DNA of 9,238 nt from Rhodospirillales bacterium (GCA_016195145.1 JACQAF010000209.1:1-9238), one strand, 5' to 3'; positions 1-7,248 are shown, numbered from the stretch's first letter. Notes: generated by a model from the sequence alone, not told the origin. Program-made: numbers and translations.

Positions 1-293
1 GCCTGCATCATTTCGAGCGCGTTGAGCGCCGTATCGTCCGGCGAGATGGAATCGGGATTGCGGGTCATCACTTGCGCCAGGCTGACCTTCGCCGGATCGA
101 GCTCCGCCGCGACGACCTTGGTAGCAAGGTCGCGCTCGGTGAAGATGCCGGTCAGCTTGTCGCCTGCCGCGACCATCACCGCGCCGATGCGGCGCTTGGC
201 CATCAGGCGCACAGCGTCAATCACGCTGAGCGTTTCACTCACAATTGCCAGTTCCTGGTCGCGCACGATGTCGGGAACGATTTTTCGATGCAT
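1..293 (-). CDS. CBS-domain protein, 3' end outside window
   Basis: The visible part is the first 97 codons of a small CBS-pair protein. Residues about 12-62 form the first CBS motif, with the typical hydrophobic stretch around IGAVMV and the signature GIFTERDL at 49-56. A second CBS begins near VMTRNPDSISPDDTAL (75-90) and is cut by the window edge. Stand-alone CBS pairs of about 140-150 aa usually bind adenine nucleotides and act as regulatory modules; no catalytic domain is visible here, so the target is unknown. The ATG at 293 has a purine-rich GGAAGGAGAG just upstream, a good ribosome binding site. The gene lies 159 bp downstream of the CNNM transporter on the same strand, so it may have its own promoter or be weakly co-transcribed. 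The family call is firm; the function is not. Confidence 0.88.
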   Translation of the reverse strand, partial: MHRKIVPDIVRDQELAIVSETLSVIDAVRLMAKRRIGAVMVAAGDKLTGIFTERDLATKVVAAELDPAKVSLAQVMTRNPDSISPDDTALNALEMMQ

Positions 294-408
294 GGCGTTT
301 CAGCTCTCCTTCCCAGGCCGCAACGCGTTTTGGACGTATCGGTCGGATCGCTCTCGCGTCGCGGAATCGCTGTTTTTTCTTATACTTAGAGTGATATCGG
401 GTGCGCCG

Positions 409-429
409 GGCCGATGTTCAAGATCGGCC
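409..429 (-). terminator. possible hairpin between the CNNM gene and the CBS gene
   Basis: A perfect 7-bp inverted repeat (GGCCGAT / ATCGGCC) with a 7-nt loop lies 24 bp past the stop codon of the CNNM transporter, read on the minus strand. No U-run follows directly, so it is not a canonical intrinsic terminator. It could still end or attenuate the aroK-aroB-CNNM transcript. The rest of the 294-452 gap holds no credible ORF. Confidence 0.3.
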
Positions 430-452
430 GGGCGGGTCGGATAATCAGTCTA

Positions 453-1775
453 TCATGCCGCGCTGTCGCCCGCTGCAACCGGACGCTTCGGTCGTACCCC
501 GGGCGGAATAACCCGTAAGGCGACGATCTGGTTGCGTTTGCGCCGCAATATCTCGAACCGGAACCCGTGGAAGGTAAAGACCTGCCCCGCCTCGGGGATC
601 CGGCGGACCTCGTGGAGGACAAGGCCGGCGATGGTCGCCGCCTTGTCGTCGGGCAGCCGCCAGTCGAATTCGCGGTTGAGGTCGCGGATCGTCACATGCC
701 CGTCCACCGCATAGCTGCCATCCGGTTGCGGACGCACGCCGGGCACCCGGAACTCATGCCGTTCGGCGATATCGCCGACGATTTCCTCGAGAATGTCTTC
801 GAGCGTCACCACGCCGAGAAACGCCCCGTATTCGTCGACCACCAGGGCGAAATGCTCGCGCCGCCGGCGGAACGCTTCGAGCTGGTCGAGCAGGCTGGTG
901 GTGTCGGGAATGAACCACGGGCGCATCGCGACCTCGGCGATGCTGAGGGCGTTCGGGTCGCCGCTCTTGGCCCGCAAGGCGCGCAGCAACGCCTTGGCGT
1001 GCAGCAGGCCGACGATATTGTCCGGCTGGCCGCGCCAGAGCGGGATGCGGGTATGCGGGCTCGACAGCGCCTGTTCGAGGATCTGCGCCGGCGGCTGATC
1101 GGCGTCGATGGCGTAGACCTGCCGGCGATGGACCATGATCTTGCCGACATCGACATCGGCAAGATCGAGGATGGAGCGCAGCATGGCGCGTTCCTGGCGC
1201 ACCGACGGGCCGGGGGCGGCGTGCAGCTCGATCGCGCCGCGCAACTCTTCCTCGGCCGCCTCGGCCGTGCGCTCGCTCTTGCCAGCGCCCAACACGGCGA
1301 GAATATTGCGCACCAGCCAGCGCACCGCACGGTTCACCGGTTCGAGCATCAGTACCGCGATGCGCACGACCGGCGCGATGGCGAGGATGACCCGCTCGGC
1401 CCGGTTAAGGGCGAAGGTCTTGGGCAGAACCTCGCCGAAGACGACGACAAGAACGGTCATCGTGATCGCCGCGTAGGCGACGCCCGCCTCGCCGAACAGG
1501 CTGACCAGCACGCCGGTCGCGAAGGCCGAGGCGAAGATGTTGATCAGGTTGTTGGCTAGTAGGATCGCCGACAGCACCCGATCCTGGCGTTCGCGCAACC
1601 GAACGACCAGCATCGCCCGCGCATTGCCGCCCCGCGCCAGCGCGTGCAGGCGCGGCCGCGAGGCGCTGGTCAACGCAGTCTCGGCGATTGAGAAGAACGC
1701 CGATACGGCGAGCAGCAGAAAAACGATCGCCGCCGAGATCCAGAGCGGCAGGTTGAGCTGGATATTGCCGTCCAT
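453..1775 (-). CDS. CNNM/CorC (HlyC) family membrane protein with CBS pair
   Basis: This 440-aa protein has the standard three-part layout of the CNNM/CorB family. An N-terminal CNNM (DUF21) membrane domain spans about residues 10-165, with the family motifs FSIAETALTS (28-37) and VVFGEVLPKT (111-120) and several hydrophobic segments. A CBS pair follows at about 204-337, ending in DEYGAFLGVVTLEDILEEI. A CorC_HlyC domain closes the protein at about 350-425. Characterised homologues export or exchange Mg2+ (CNNM, CorB, CorC), with the CBS pair sensing ATP-Mg; the older 'hemolysin' label is misleading. It is the last gene of the aroK-aroB operon: its ATG overlaps the aroB stop by one base (TGATG), implying translational coupling. 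Nothing is truncated. The family is certain; the exact ion is inferred. Confidence 0.95.
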   Translation of the reverse strand: MDGNIQLNLPLWISAAIVFLLLAVSAFFSIAETALTSASRPRLHALARGGNARAMLVVRLRERQDRVLSAILLANNLINIFASAFATGVLVSLFGEAGVAYAAITMTVLVVVFGEVLPKTFALNRAERVILAIAPVVRIAVLMLEPVNRAVRWLVRNILAVLGAGKSERTAEAAEEELRGAIELHAAPGPSVRQERAMLRSILDLADVDVGKIMVHRRQVYAIDADQPPAQILEQALSSPHTRIPLWRGQPDNIVGLLHAKALLRALRAKSGDPNALSIAEVAMRPWFIPDTTSLLDQLEAFRRRREHFALVVDEYGAFLGVVTLEDILEEIVGDIAERHEFRVPGVRPQPDGSYAVDGHVTIRDLNREFDWRLPDDKAATIAGLVLHEVRRIPEAGQVFTFHGFRFEILRRKRNQIVALRVIPPGVRPKRPVAAGDSAA

Positions 1776-2893
1776 CAGGCCGCTATCGCCCCGTCGAGGA
1801 GCTCCCGCACGGCTTGCGGCTCGACGTCGGCAGAGATGAAGGCCCGGCCGATGCCGCGCACCAGAATAAAGGTGATTCGCCCTGCGCTTACTTTCTTGTC
1901 GTGCGCCATCAACCCGATCAGGCGGTCGGCCGTCCAGCCCGCGCTGGCGAGATGGGCGGGCGGGCGCGTCGGCAGACCTACGGCACTCAAATGACGGCGC
2001 ACCCGTGCGGCGTCGGCCGCCGGCGCGAGGCCCAGCGCCGCCGATAGGTCGAAGGCGAGCGCCATTCCGATGGCCACCGCCTCGCCATGCAGCAGCGCGT
2101 CGCCGAAGCCGCTCGCCGCTTCGAGCGCATGCCCGAAAGTGTGACCAAGATTGAGCAGGGCGCGAACTCCCGCCTCGCGCTCGTCGGCAGCAACGATCCG
2201 CGCCTTGGCGGTGCAGCCCTTGACCACGGCGTATTGCTGCGCCTCGCGGTCGCCGGCGGCGACCTTGGCCCCGTTCGCTTCCAGCCAGGTAAAAAATTCG
2301 GGATCGTCGATCAGGCCGTATTTGACAATTTCCGCATAGCCGGCGAGCAGCTGGCGACGCGGCAGCGAGGCGAGCGAATCGAGATCGGCCAGCACCAGGC
2401 GCGGCTGGTGGAAGGTGCCGACGAGGTTCTTGCCGTGCCGGCTGTTGATTCCGGTCTTGCCGCCGATCGCGCTGTCGACCTGGGCGAGCAGCGTCGTCGG
2501 CGCCTGGATGAAATCGACCCCGCGCAGCAGCAGGCTGGACGCGAACCCGGTCAGGTCGCCGATCACCCCGCCGCCAAGCGCGAGCAGCGCATCGCGCCGC
2601 TCAGGGCGCTGGTCGAGCAGCCGGTCAAGAAGCTGGCCGAGATGGGCGAGATCTTTGGTGCCTTCGCCCGGCGGCAGGGCGATGAGCGACGCGGCAACGC
2701 CGGCTTCGGTCAGTCCGCGTTCGAGGCGCGGCCACTGGGCGCTCGCCACCGTCTCGTCGGTCACGACGAAGAGCCGCCGGCTGCCGAGCATGCCGGCCAG
2801 ATGCACGCCCGCACGCTCAAACAGGCCGGCGCCGACGACGATATCGTAGCCGCGCGCACCGAGATCGACACGAACCCGGGCCGGCGCAGTCAT
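1775..2893 (-). CDS. aroB: 3-dehydroquinate synthase
   Basis: AroB converts DAHP to 3-dehydroquinate, the second step of the cytoplasmic shikimate pathway, using NAD+ and a divalent metal. The 372-aa product has the usual length. The nucleotide-binding segment LGGGVIGDLTGF is at residues 106-117, followed by the conserved block APTTLLAQVDSAIGGKTGIN at 131-150. By spacing against the E. coli enzyme, the likely metal ligands are E188 (GYAEIVKYG), H251 (NLGHTFGHALE) and H269 (LLHGEAVAIGM). HDKK at 331-334 is the conserved C-terminal motif. The start overlaps the aroK stop by four bases (ATGA), and the stop overlaps the next ATG by one base, so the gene sits in the middle of a tightly coupled operon. 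No anomalies were seen. Confidence 0.98.
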   Translation of the reverse strand: MTAPARVRVDLGARGYDIVVGAGLFERAGVHLAGMLGSRRLFVVTDETVASAQWPRLERGLTEAGVAASLIALPPGEGTKDLAHLGQLLDRLLDQRPERRDALLALGGGVIGDLTGFASSLLLRGVDFIQAPTTLLAQVDSAIGGKTGINSRHGKNLVGTFHQPRLVLADLDSLASLPRRQLLAGYAEIVKYGLIDDPEFFTWLEANGAKVAAGDREAQQYAVVKGCTAKARIVAADEREAGVRALLNLGHTFGHALEAASGFGDALLHGEAVAIGMALAFDLSAALGLAPAADAARVRRHLSAVGLPTRPPAHLASAGWTADRLIGLMAHDKKVSAGRITFILVRGIGRAFISADVEPQAVRELLDGAIAA

Positions 2894-3489
2894 CGTCGCG
2901 TCTCCGTCGCCGCAGAAGTCGCCCGATTGTTGATATGGCGGCGCAGGCCGTCCATCACCCGGTCGACCATCGCTTCCGGCGGACCGTCGAAGCTGTCGAC
3001 GACGATATCGGCCCCGGCATAGACCGGGTAGCGCACGGCCATCAAATTGGCGAGCACCTCGCGCGGATCGCCGTTCTTGAGCAGTGGGCGGTTGTTACGC
3101 CGGCCGACCCGGCGGGTCAGCACGTCGAGTTCCGCGCGCAGCCAGACCGAGATTGCGTCCTTGGCGATCCGCCCGCGCGTCTCGGGGTCCATGAACGCGC
3201 CGCCGCCGCTCGCCAGCACCTGCACCGGGCCGTCGAGCAGCCGGGCGATGACGCGGCGCTCCCCATCGCGAAACGCCGCCTCGCCGAGGCGCTCGAATAT
3301 CTCTTCGATCGAGCAGCCGGCCGCAGTTTCGATCTCGCGGTCGGCGTCGACAAAGGGCAGGTCCAGGCGCTGGGCCAGACGGCGGCCGATCGAGCTTTTG
3401 CCCGCGCCCATCAAGCCGACGAGGACGATCGTTGCGGGAACGACCAGCGTGTTTGCCGGTGCACCGGCGTCGTGAGCGGGGTCGTGCAT
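2890..3489 (-). CDS. aroK: shikimate kinase
   Basis: AroK phosphorylates shikimate to shikimate-3-phosphate with ATP. Counting from the ATG at 3489 (199 aa), the Walker A loop is GLMGAGKS at 25-32. D48 and D50 sit in the shikimate/Mg region and R74 lies in FRDGE. The shikimate-binding SGGGA motif is at 94-98, the lid arginine is in RNNRPL (131-136), and RYP is at 153-155. The frame can be extended to a TTG at 3510, seven codons upstream. I prefer the ATG because TTG starts are rarer and the extra residues add nothing conserved; neither start has a strong ribosome binding site. The gene opens the aroK-aroB-CNNM operon and is transcribed away from the xerD-side genes. Function is certain; the start is moderately certain. 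Confidence 0.95.
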   Translation of the reverse strand: MHDPAHDAGAPANTLVVPATIVLVGLMGAGKSSIGRRLAQRLDLPFVDADREIETAAGCSIEEIFERLGEAAFRDGERRVIARLLDGPVQVLASGGGAFMDPETRGRIAKDAISVWLRAELDVLTRRVGRRNNRPLLKNGDPREVLANLMAVRYPVYAGADIVVDSFDGPPEAMVDRVMDGLRRHINNRATSAATETRR

Positions 3490-3510
3490 GGGAGCTAACT
3501 GCGCGCGCAA

Positions 3511-3687
3511 ATAGGCCGGCCGGACGTCGGCGCGGATAGGAATCGCGCCGGCTTTAATTGATCGTCGGCCAGCAAGCTTATAGACTGCCGCGGATTCGCC
3601 ATAAACCTAGTCTAACAGAACTCATACGGCCTTGTCGCCCCGTCGGCCGGCACGTTCCGCCCTCCAACCGTATATCTTCCCCAGGCC
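3511..3687. promoter_or_regulatory. divergent intergenic region, aroK / 49-aa membrane protein
   Basis: These 177 bp separate two divergently transcribed units and should hold promoters for both. They include an AT-richer core (about 3550-3625) unlike the flanking coding DNA. One plus-strand candidate is TTGATC (3558-3563) with TATAGA (3579-3584), but the 15-bp spacing is short. No clear minus-strand pair or regulator palindrome was found. The regional role is inferred from gene orientation. Confidence 0.4.
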
Positions 3688-3837
3688 ATGAATCTCTTCA
3701 AGCGAACCTTTGTCATCGTGCTTCTCGTTTTCGGGTTGGCCGCCGCCGGCCTGTTTGTCTTTCTCGCCACCTGGGATATCCCGGCCCCCAAGGCGCGCAT
3801 TGAAAAGGTGATCCCCAATGACCGCCTACCGCGCTAG
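3688..3837 (+). CDS. 49-aa single-pass membrane protein of unknown function
   Basis: This short gene encodes a 49-aa product. It has a basic N-terminus (MNLFKR), one hydrophobic helix at about residues 8-27 rich in V, L, F and A, and a hydrophilic tail beginning TWDIPAPKARIEK. The layout suggests a single-pass inner-membrane protein with its tail in the periplasm. The tail's mixture of Trp, Pro and charged residues does not look random, and from memory I think similar short proteins sit beside xerD in related alphaproteobacteria; I could not check this. The ATG has only a weak upstream AGG. The 3' end overlaps the start of the next gene by 20 bp, and a good ribosome binding site for that gene lies inside this one, so the two are probably translationally coupled. 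Function is unknown. Confidence 0.72.
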   Translation: MNLFKRTFVIVLLVFGLAAAGLFVFLATWDIPAPKARIEKVIPNDRLPR

Positions 3838-5589
3838 CGTCCGGTTCCCCGCCCTCGCCGGGGCTGTCCTCGCCGGGCCCAGATCGGCCCGCCGGTTCGC
3901 CTGGCTCCACCACGCATCACCGAACCCGCGCCCTCGCCGCCCGCCGCCGAACCCGCGCCGGGCAAAGACGCGGTTCTCGAAATCGAGGTCGGCAAACCCG
4001 CGCCGATCGATGTCGATTCGGTCGGTCTTCTCGACCCGGCGCAAAACGGTCTGCCGGAAGCGCTGTGGGACGGATCGAACCGGCTTGTCGTCCAGCGGCT
4101 GATCGACGCCCTGCCGGCAGCGGGCGTGTCCCGCCCGGCGCACGACCTGGCCCGGCGGCTGTTGCTCGCCGGCGCCGCCGCGCCGGCCATCGCCTCCGGC
4201 GCCGAATCGCCCAAGCGCAGTTTCATCGGCGCGCGCGCGTTGCGCCTCCTCGCCATCGGCGAGGTGCAGGCCGCGGTCGATCTCGCCCGCGCGATCCCGA
4301 GCCGCAGCGAGGACGAGGCGCTGTCGCGCGCCTTGCTCGATGGCATGTGGCTCGCCTACGACAATGCCGGGGCTTGTGCGCTCGTGCGCGCCCAAATCGC
4401 CCGTTTCACGACCGTCTATTGGCAAAAATCGCTGATCTTCTGCCAGGCGCTGGCGAGCGAGCATGCCCGCGCCCAGCTCGGCCTCAATCTGCTGCGCGAG
4501 CAGGAAACGCCCGAGGACGCGGTCTTTTTCCGCCTGGTCCACGCGCTGGCCGGCGACACCCGCGCGACGGTCGAAAGTTTGCGCGCGCCGACGCCGCTAA
4601 CCCTTGCAATGATTCGCGCCGCGCGTCAGCAAATCCCCGCCGACATCGCCGGCGCCGCCGAGCCCGCGATCCTGCGCACGGTCGCGCAGAGCCCCAACGC
4701 CGCGCCGGAATTGCGCCTCGTCGCCGCCGAACACGCCGAGGCGTTCGGCGCCCTGCCGGCCGAGGCGCTGGCCCAGATTTACGATGCCGTGACCCTGACG
4801 CCGGAGCAGATCGCCAACGCCGTCACCTTCGCCCAATCCGACGCTGGCCCGCGCGGTCGCGCCGCCCTTTATCGCGCCGCCAAGGCCCAGACCGTGGCGA
4901 TCGCGCGGGTCGAGGCGCTGCAACGCGCCTGGAAGCTCGGGCGCGAGCGCGGCGGGTATGCGACCGCCGTGCGGGTCGCCTTGCCGCTGCTGGCCGAAAT
5001 CGCGCCGGCGAACGAGCTGGCCTGGTTCGCCGGTGAAGCGACGCGCGCCTATCTCATTGCCGGCCGGCCGGCCGAGGCGCGCCCGTGGTACGAATTGCTG
5101 CGCAATGAAGCAGCAGCCGGCAACCCGCTGGCCGCCGCCGGCGAATTGCAATTGGCGCCGCTGCTGCGACTGGCCGGGGGCGAAACCTGGGCCGCGTGGG
5201 ACACGAAAAAATTCGCCGCCTGGCGCCAGGCCGAGGAACGCCGCGACGCGAGCACCGCGACGGCGCGCACGGTTCTCCTCGCCGCCCTGTTCGACGGTGT
5301 CGGCGACCCGGTCGCCGCCAGCGGCGGCATCGCCATTCCGGCCGGCGAGCTTGCCCCCCAAACCGTCGCCATGCCCCATCCGGCAATCTGGCTCGGCATG
5401 CGCATGGCGGCCGAAAGCGGCCGCGCCGGCGAAAGCGCGCTGTTCGGGCTGGCGGCGCTCGGCGCCGAGGGCGCCGCCGGCGCCGGGCCCTATACGCTCG
5501 CTGGCGTGATCGAAGCGCTGCGCAGCGCCGGGTTCGAGGCCGATGCCCGGGCGCTGGCGATCGAGGCGGCGGTCGCCAGCGGGCTCTGA
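3818..5589 (+). CDS. exported alpha-helical protein of unknown function, apparent frameshift in N-terminus
   Basis: The body is one long open frame with strong alphaproteobacterial codon bias, ending at 5589. It has no ATG, GTG or TTG start before a GTG at 4126, yet clearly protein-like sequence in that frame extends back to about 3877 (AQIGPPVRLAPP, a Pro/Ala linker, then a segment around IDVDSVGLLDP). The missing start lies in the next frame: ATG 3818, with AAGGTG just upstream, encodes MTAYRASVRFPALAGAVLAG, a signal-peptide-like sequence. Restoring one G in GGGCCC (3875-3880) joins the two as a 590-aa protein with a possible AGA|Q signal-peptidase site. The rest is almost all Ala/Leu-rich helices, resembling TPR/solenoid arrays. 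Related proteins near xerD have been labelled 'antifreeze glycopeptide-related', which says little about function. If the frameshift is real, only a truncated, non-exported form from 4126 could be made. Confidence 0.75.
3872..3880 (+). other. apparent -1 frameshift site in signal peptide region
   Basis: GCCGGGCCC marks the point where the signal-peptide frame (starting 3818) must pass to the frame of the protein body. One additional G would give a continuous 591-codon gene. The site is not a classical X-XXY-YYZ slippery heptamer, so a lost base (mutation or sequencing/assembly error in a G/C run) is more likely than programmed frameshifting. Confidence 0.65.
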
Positions 5590-5609
5590 GGCGCGCAGGC
5601 GGGCCGCTC

Positions 5610-6590
5610 ATGGCACGATCCGCCCGGCGCGCGCCCGGCAAGCCGGCAGCTGAACCGGTCTCGCCTCATGTCGAGAGCTTTCTTGAGATGCTGGCGGCGG
5701 AACGCAACGCCTCGGTCCATACCTTGCGCGCCTATGGCGCCGATCTCGCCGATTTCGCCGGCTTTCTTGCCAAGCGCAACTACGCGCCGAGCACCGCCGA
5801 TCCGCAGCTTTTGCGCGACTATCTCGGCCGGTTGAAGGCCGCCGGCCTCGCAGCGCGGACCAGCGCGCGGCGGCTGTCGGCGCTGCGCCAGTTCCATCGC
5901 TTTCTTGTCGCCGAGGGTATCCGCGCCGACGACCCGATGGCCGGCATCGATGCGCCGCGCCTCGGCCGCTCCTTGCCCAAGATTCTCGACGAAAGCGATG
6001 TCGCCGCCCTGCTCGCCGCAGCCGGCCGCAAGGAAGGGCCCGAGGGCCGCCGCCTCGTCGCGCTGATCGAGATTCTCTACGCCGCCGGGTTACGGGTTTC
6101 GGAGCTGGTCGGACTGCCGATCGCCGCCCTGTCGCGCGACGGGCGATTCCTGATCGTGCGCGGCAAGGGCAACAAGGAGCGGCTCGCGCCGCTCAGCGAT
6201 CCCGCCCGCTGCGCCATCGCCGCCTATAAGGCGGTGCGCGATGCCTTTCTCCCCGAAGGGACCAGGTCGAAATATATGTTCCCTTCGCGCGGGGCGCAGG
6301 GGCACCTGACCGCCGCCCGCGTCGCGCAGCTGCTCAAGGAGCTCGCGCGCGACGCCGGGCTCGATCCGCGCAAGCTGTCGCCGCACGTTCTACGTCACGC
6401 CTTCGCCAGCCACCTGATCGACCATGGCGCCGATCTGCGCGCTGTGCAGCAGATGCTGGGCCATGCCGACATCGCCACGACGCAGATTTATACCCATGTC
6501 GCCGGCGAACGGCTGCGCCGGCTGGTCCACGACAAGCATCCGCTGGCGAAGCCACGCCCGCCGCGGCGCAAATCGCGGCCGAAGGATTGA
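5610..6590 (+). CDS. xerD: site-specific tyrosine recombinase XerD
   Basis: XerD works with XerC at the chromosomal dif site, activated by FtsK, to resolve chromosome dimers before division. The 326-aa product has a SAM-like core-binding domain at about 18-105 and a catalytic domain at about 122-305. All catalytic residues are present: R162 (GLRVSELVG), K186 (RGKGNKER), H259 and R262 (HVLRHAFASHL), H285 (MLGHADIATTQ) and the nucleophile Y294 (IYTHV). I prefer XerD over XerC on overall resemblance; the two are close paralogues. The frame is open far upstream, but ATG 5610 gives the normal length and lies 20 bp after the previous stop, consistent with an operon. The Shine-Dalgarno is weak. The basic tail ending RRKSRPKD is duplicated, slightly diverged, at 7233-7263. 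Confidence 0.95.
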   Translation: MARSARRAPGKPAAEPVSPHVESFLEMLAAERNASVHTLRAYGADLADFAGFLAKRNYAPSTADPQLLRDYLGRLKAAGLAARTSARRLSALRQFHRFLVAEGIRADDPMAGIDAPRLGRSLPKILDESDVAALLAAAGRKEGPEGRRLVALIEILYAAGLRVSELVGLPIAALSRDGRFLIVRGKGNKERLAPLSDPARCAIAAYKAVRDAFLPEGTRSKYMFPSRGAQGHLTAARVAQLLKELARDAGLDPRKLSPHVLRHAFASHLIDHGADLRAVQQMLGHADIATTQIYTHVAGERLRRLVHDKHPLAKPRPPRRKSRPKD

Positions 6591-6619
6591 TCTCGGCGGG
6601 TAGTGTCCTAATTTGACCG
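6576..6619 (+). repeat. left copy of imperfect direct repeat spanning the xerD 3' end
   Basis: This copy starts with 17 bp identical to 7249-7265 (CGGCCGAAGGATTGATC), covering the last codons and stop of xerD. A one-base mismatch, CGGCG, a 12-bp unmatched stretch, and ATTTGACCG follow. The matching blocks occur in the same order and orientation in the right copy, with 4 bp in place of the 12 bp. It marks the left border of the islet. Confidence 0.7.
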
Positions 6620-6902
6620 ACGCAAGAAAGTTACCGGCCTGTCCGCGCGTGCTTATCGAGCGGGAAGACTGCGCTCACTCCATACCCGAGTGGACGTTTC
6701 TTCGAGAGCTGGGGACGCCGGGTGCCATTACGTGCTTCTCGGTCGGCTGGTTGGTCCGCGACGACAAAAACACCAAGACCCTCGCCCCAAACATGGGGAA
6801 GGTCGAGAGCGAACAGAACTTGCAGGTATCTGGGTAATCCGAATACCTGCCCGCTGCGTGAAGCGGATTTCGAGGTTGAGGGAGGACCGTCAGTGGCCTT
6901 GA
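6613..6902 (+). pseudogene. frameshifted small orphan protein
   Basis: Frame one runs from TTG 6613 (or GTG 6649) to a TAA at 6835 and encodes a compact sequence including PEWTFLRELGTPGAITCFSV and GWLVRDDKNTKTLAP. It stops after LQVSG. The next frame continues directly with VIRIPARCVKRISRL to a TGA at 6900-6902. Adding one G to the GGG at 6832-6834 joins the two halves into about 96 aa (from the TTG), so the gene appears to have lost one base. The product resembles short uncharacterised proteins of phage or accessory regions that I recall only loosely, so no function is assigned. There is no convincing ribosome binding site at either start. Base composition looks lower in GC than xerD. The end overlaps the convergent 47-aa gene by 13 bp. 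Confidence 0.55.
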
Positions 6903-7033
6903 CCCTTTTTCTCGTCTTGGCTCAAAACGGAAGCCGCAAGCTTCTTAGATTCTGCAATTGTCGGCTTCTTCTTGCCCGAAAGAACTTTCGAGGCGAGGGT
7001 TGAAACCTTGCTGGTGGATTGTTTCTTCGACAT
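6890..7033 (-). CDS. 47-aa Lys/Ser-rich protein of unknown function
   Basis: The gene encodes a 47-aa hydrophilic, very basic protein beginning MSKKQSTSKVSTLASKVLSG and rich in Lys and Ser, with two similar amphipathic stretches (STLASKVLS at 11-19 and KLAASVLSQ at 31-39). It has an excellent ribosome binding site, AGGAG at 7041-7045 on the minus strand, seven bases from the ATG, which strongly favours this start over the longer open frame reaching 7303. Short proteins of this style (Lys/Ser-rich with an ASxxLS-type repeat) are common uncharacterised accessory genes in proteobacteria; I recognise the type but know no function. It points opposite to its neighbours and overlaps the 3' end of the frameshifted gene by 13 bp. 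It has no membrane segment or signal peptide. Confidence 0.68.
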   Translation of the reverse strand: MSKKQSTSKVSTLASKVLSGKKKPTIAESKKLAASVLSQDEKKGQGH

Positions 7034-7091
7034 TAGCCGTCTCCTATGGCGACTCGGTGCGGCTGCAATTCTACCACGCACCACAACCGAA

Positions 7092-7114
7092 ACGAGTCTT
7101 CCTCGGCGACTCGT
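7092..7114 (-). repeat. inverted repeat upstream of the 47-aa gene
   Basis: A perfect 7-bp stem (ACGAGTC / GACTCGT) with a 9-nt loop lies 59 bp upstream of the small gene's start. The right arm shares the 9-mer GGCGACTCG with a second copy at 7048-7056, just before the ribosome binding site. The two copies could be a binding site or alternative mRNA pairings; neither is proven. Confidence 0.3.
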
Positions 7115-7117
7115 CCG

Positions 7118-7237
7118 GTCTACCATCTCCTCCAGTGCCCACTGTGAAGTCTCCAGCCCTGCCGCCATTGCTGGCGTCATGCGCGGCGTCTTATGCGTCT
7201 GCGCAAAATTGTAACGGCAGAAATGCAGCGACACGAC
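7118..7237 (-). pseudogene. C-terminal remnant of an IS1-type transposase
   Basis: On the minus strand these 40 codons read VSLHFCRYNFAQTHKTPRMT followed by PAMAAGLETSQWALEEMVD. This matches the characteristic end of IS1-family-type DDE transposases, where YNF, an R/H-KTLR segment, TPAMxAG and a Trp followed by Glu residues occur in this order near the C-terminus. The catalytic domain and all upstream sequence are absent. The fragment stops abruptly at about 7240, next to the right copy of the direct repeat. There is no start codon or ribosome binding site of its own. It is a dead fragment, but it shows that an insertion sequence once occupied this place. The assignment is from remembered family motifs. 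Confidence 0.6.
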
Positions 7238-7248
7238 GCCGCAAGCCA

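Noticed and set aside
567..1559. 330-codon plus-strand ORF
   Set aside because: It lies antisense to the CNNM transporter, which has clear domain motifs; the translation is Arg/Asp/Gly-rich without family features, a GC-rich shadow.
2087..3022. 311-codon plus-strand ORF
   Set aside because: It is antisense to aroB and aroK, whose catalytic motifs are intact; no motif is visible in this frame.
3835..3837. TAG readthrough fusing the 49-aa protein to the downstream body, which is in the same frame
   Set aside because: The translation directly after the TAG is Arg/Pro-rich nonsense until about 3877, whereas the other frame gives a proper signal peptide with its own ribosome binding site.
3818..4102. 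A separate 94-aa gene starting at ATG 3818
   Set aside because: Only its first 20 or so residues look like protein (a signal peptide). After about 3880 the sensible translation is in the neighbouring frame, so it is the start of the larger gene.
3826..4542. 238-codon minus-strand ORF
   Set aside because: It is antisense to the exported helical protein; its composition is typical of an antisense GC-rich frame.
4597..5379. 260-codon minus-strand ORF
   Set aside because: It is antisense to the same coding body; Gly/Arg-rich low-information translation with no ribosome binding site support.
5196..5609. N-terminal extension of XerD in the same open frame
   Set aside because: It overlaps the preceding gene in a different frame and translates to Arg-rich shadow sequence; ATG 5610 gives the normal XerD length.
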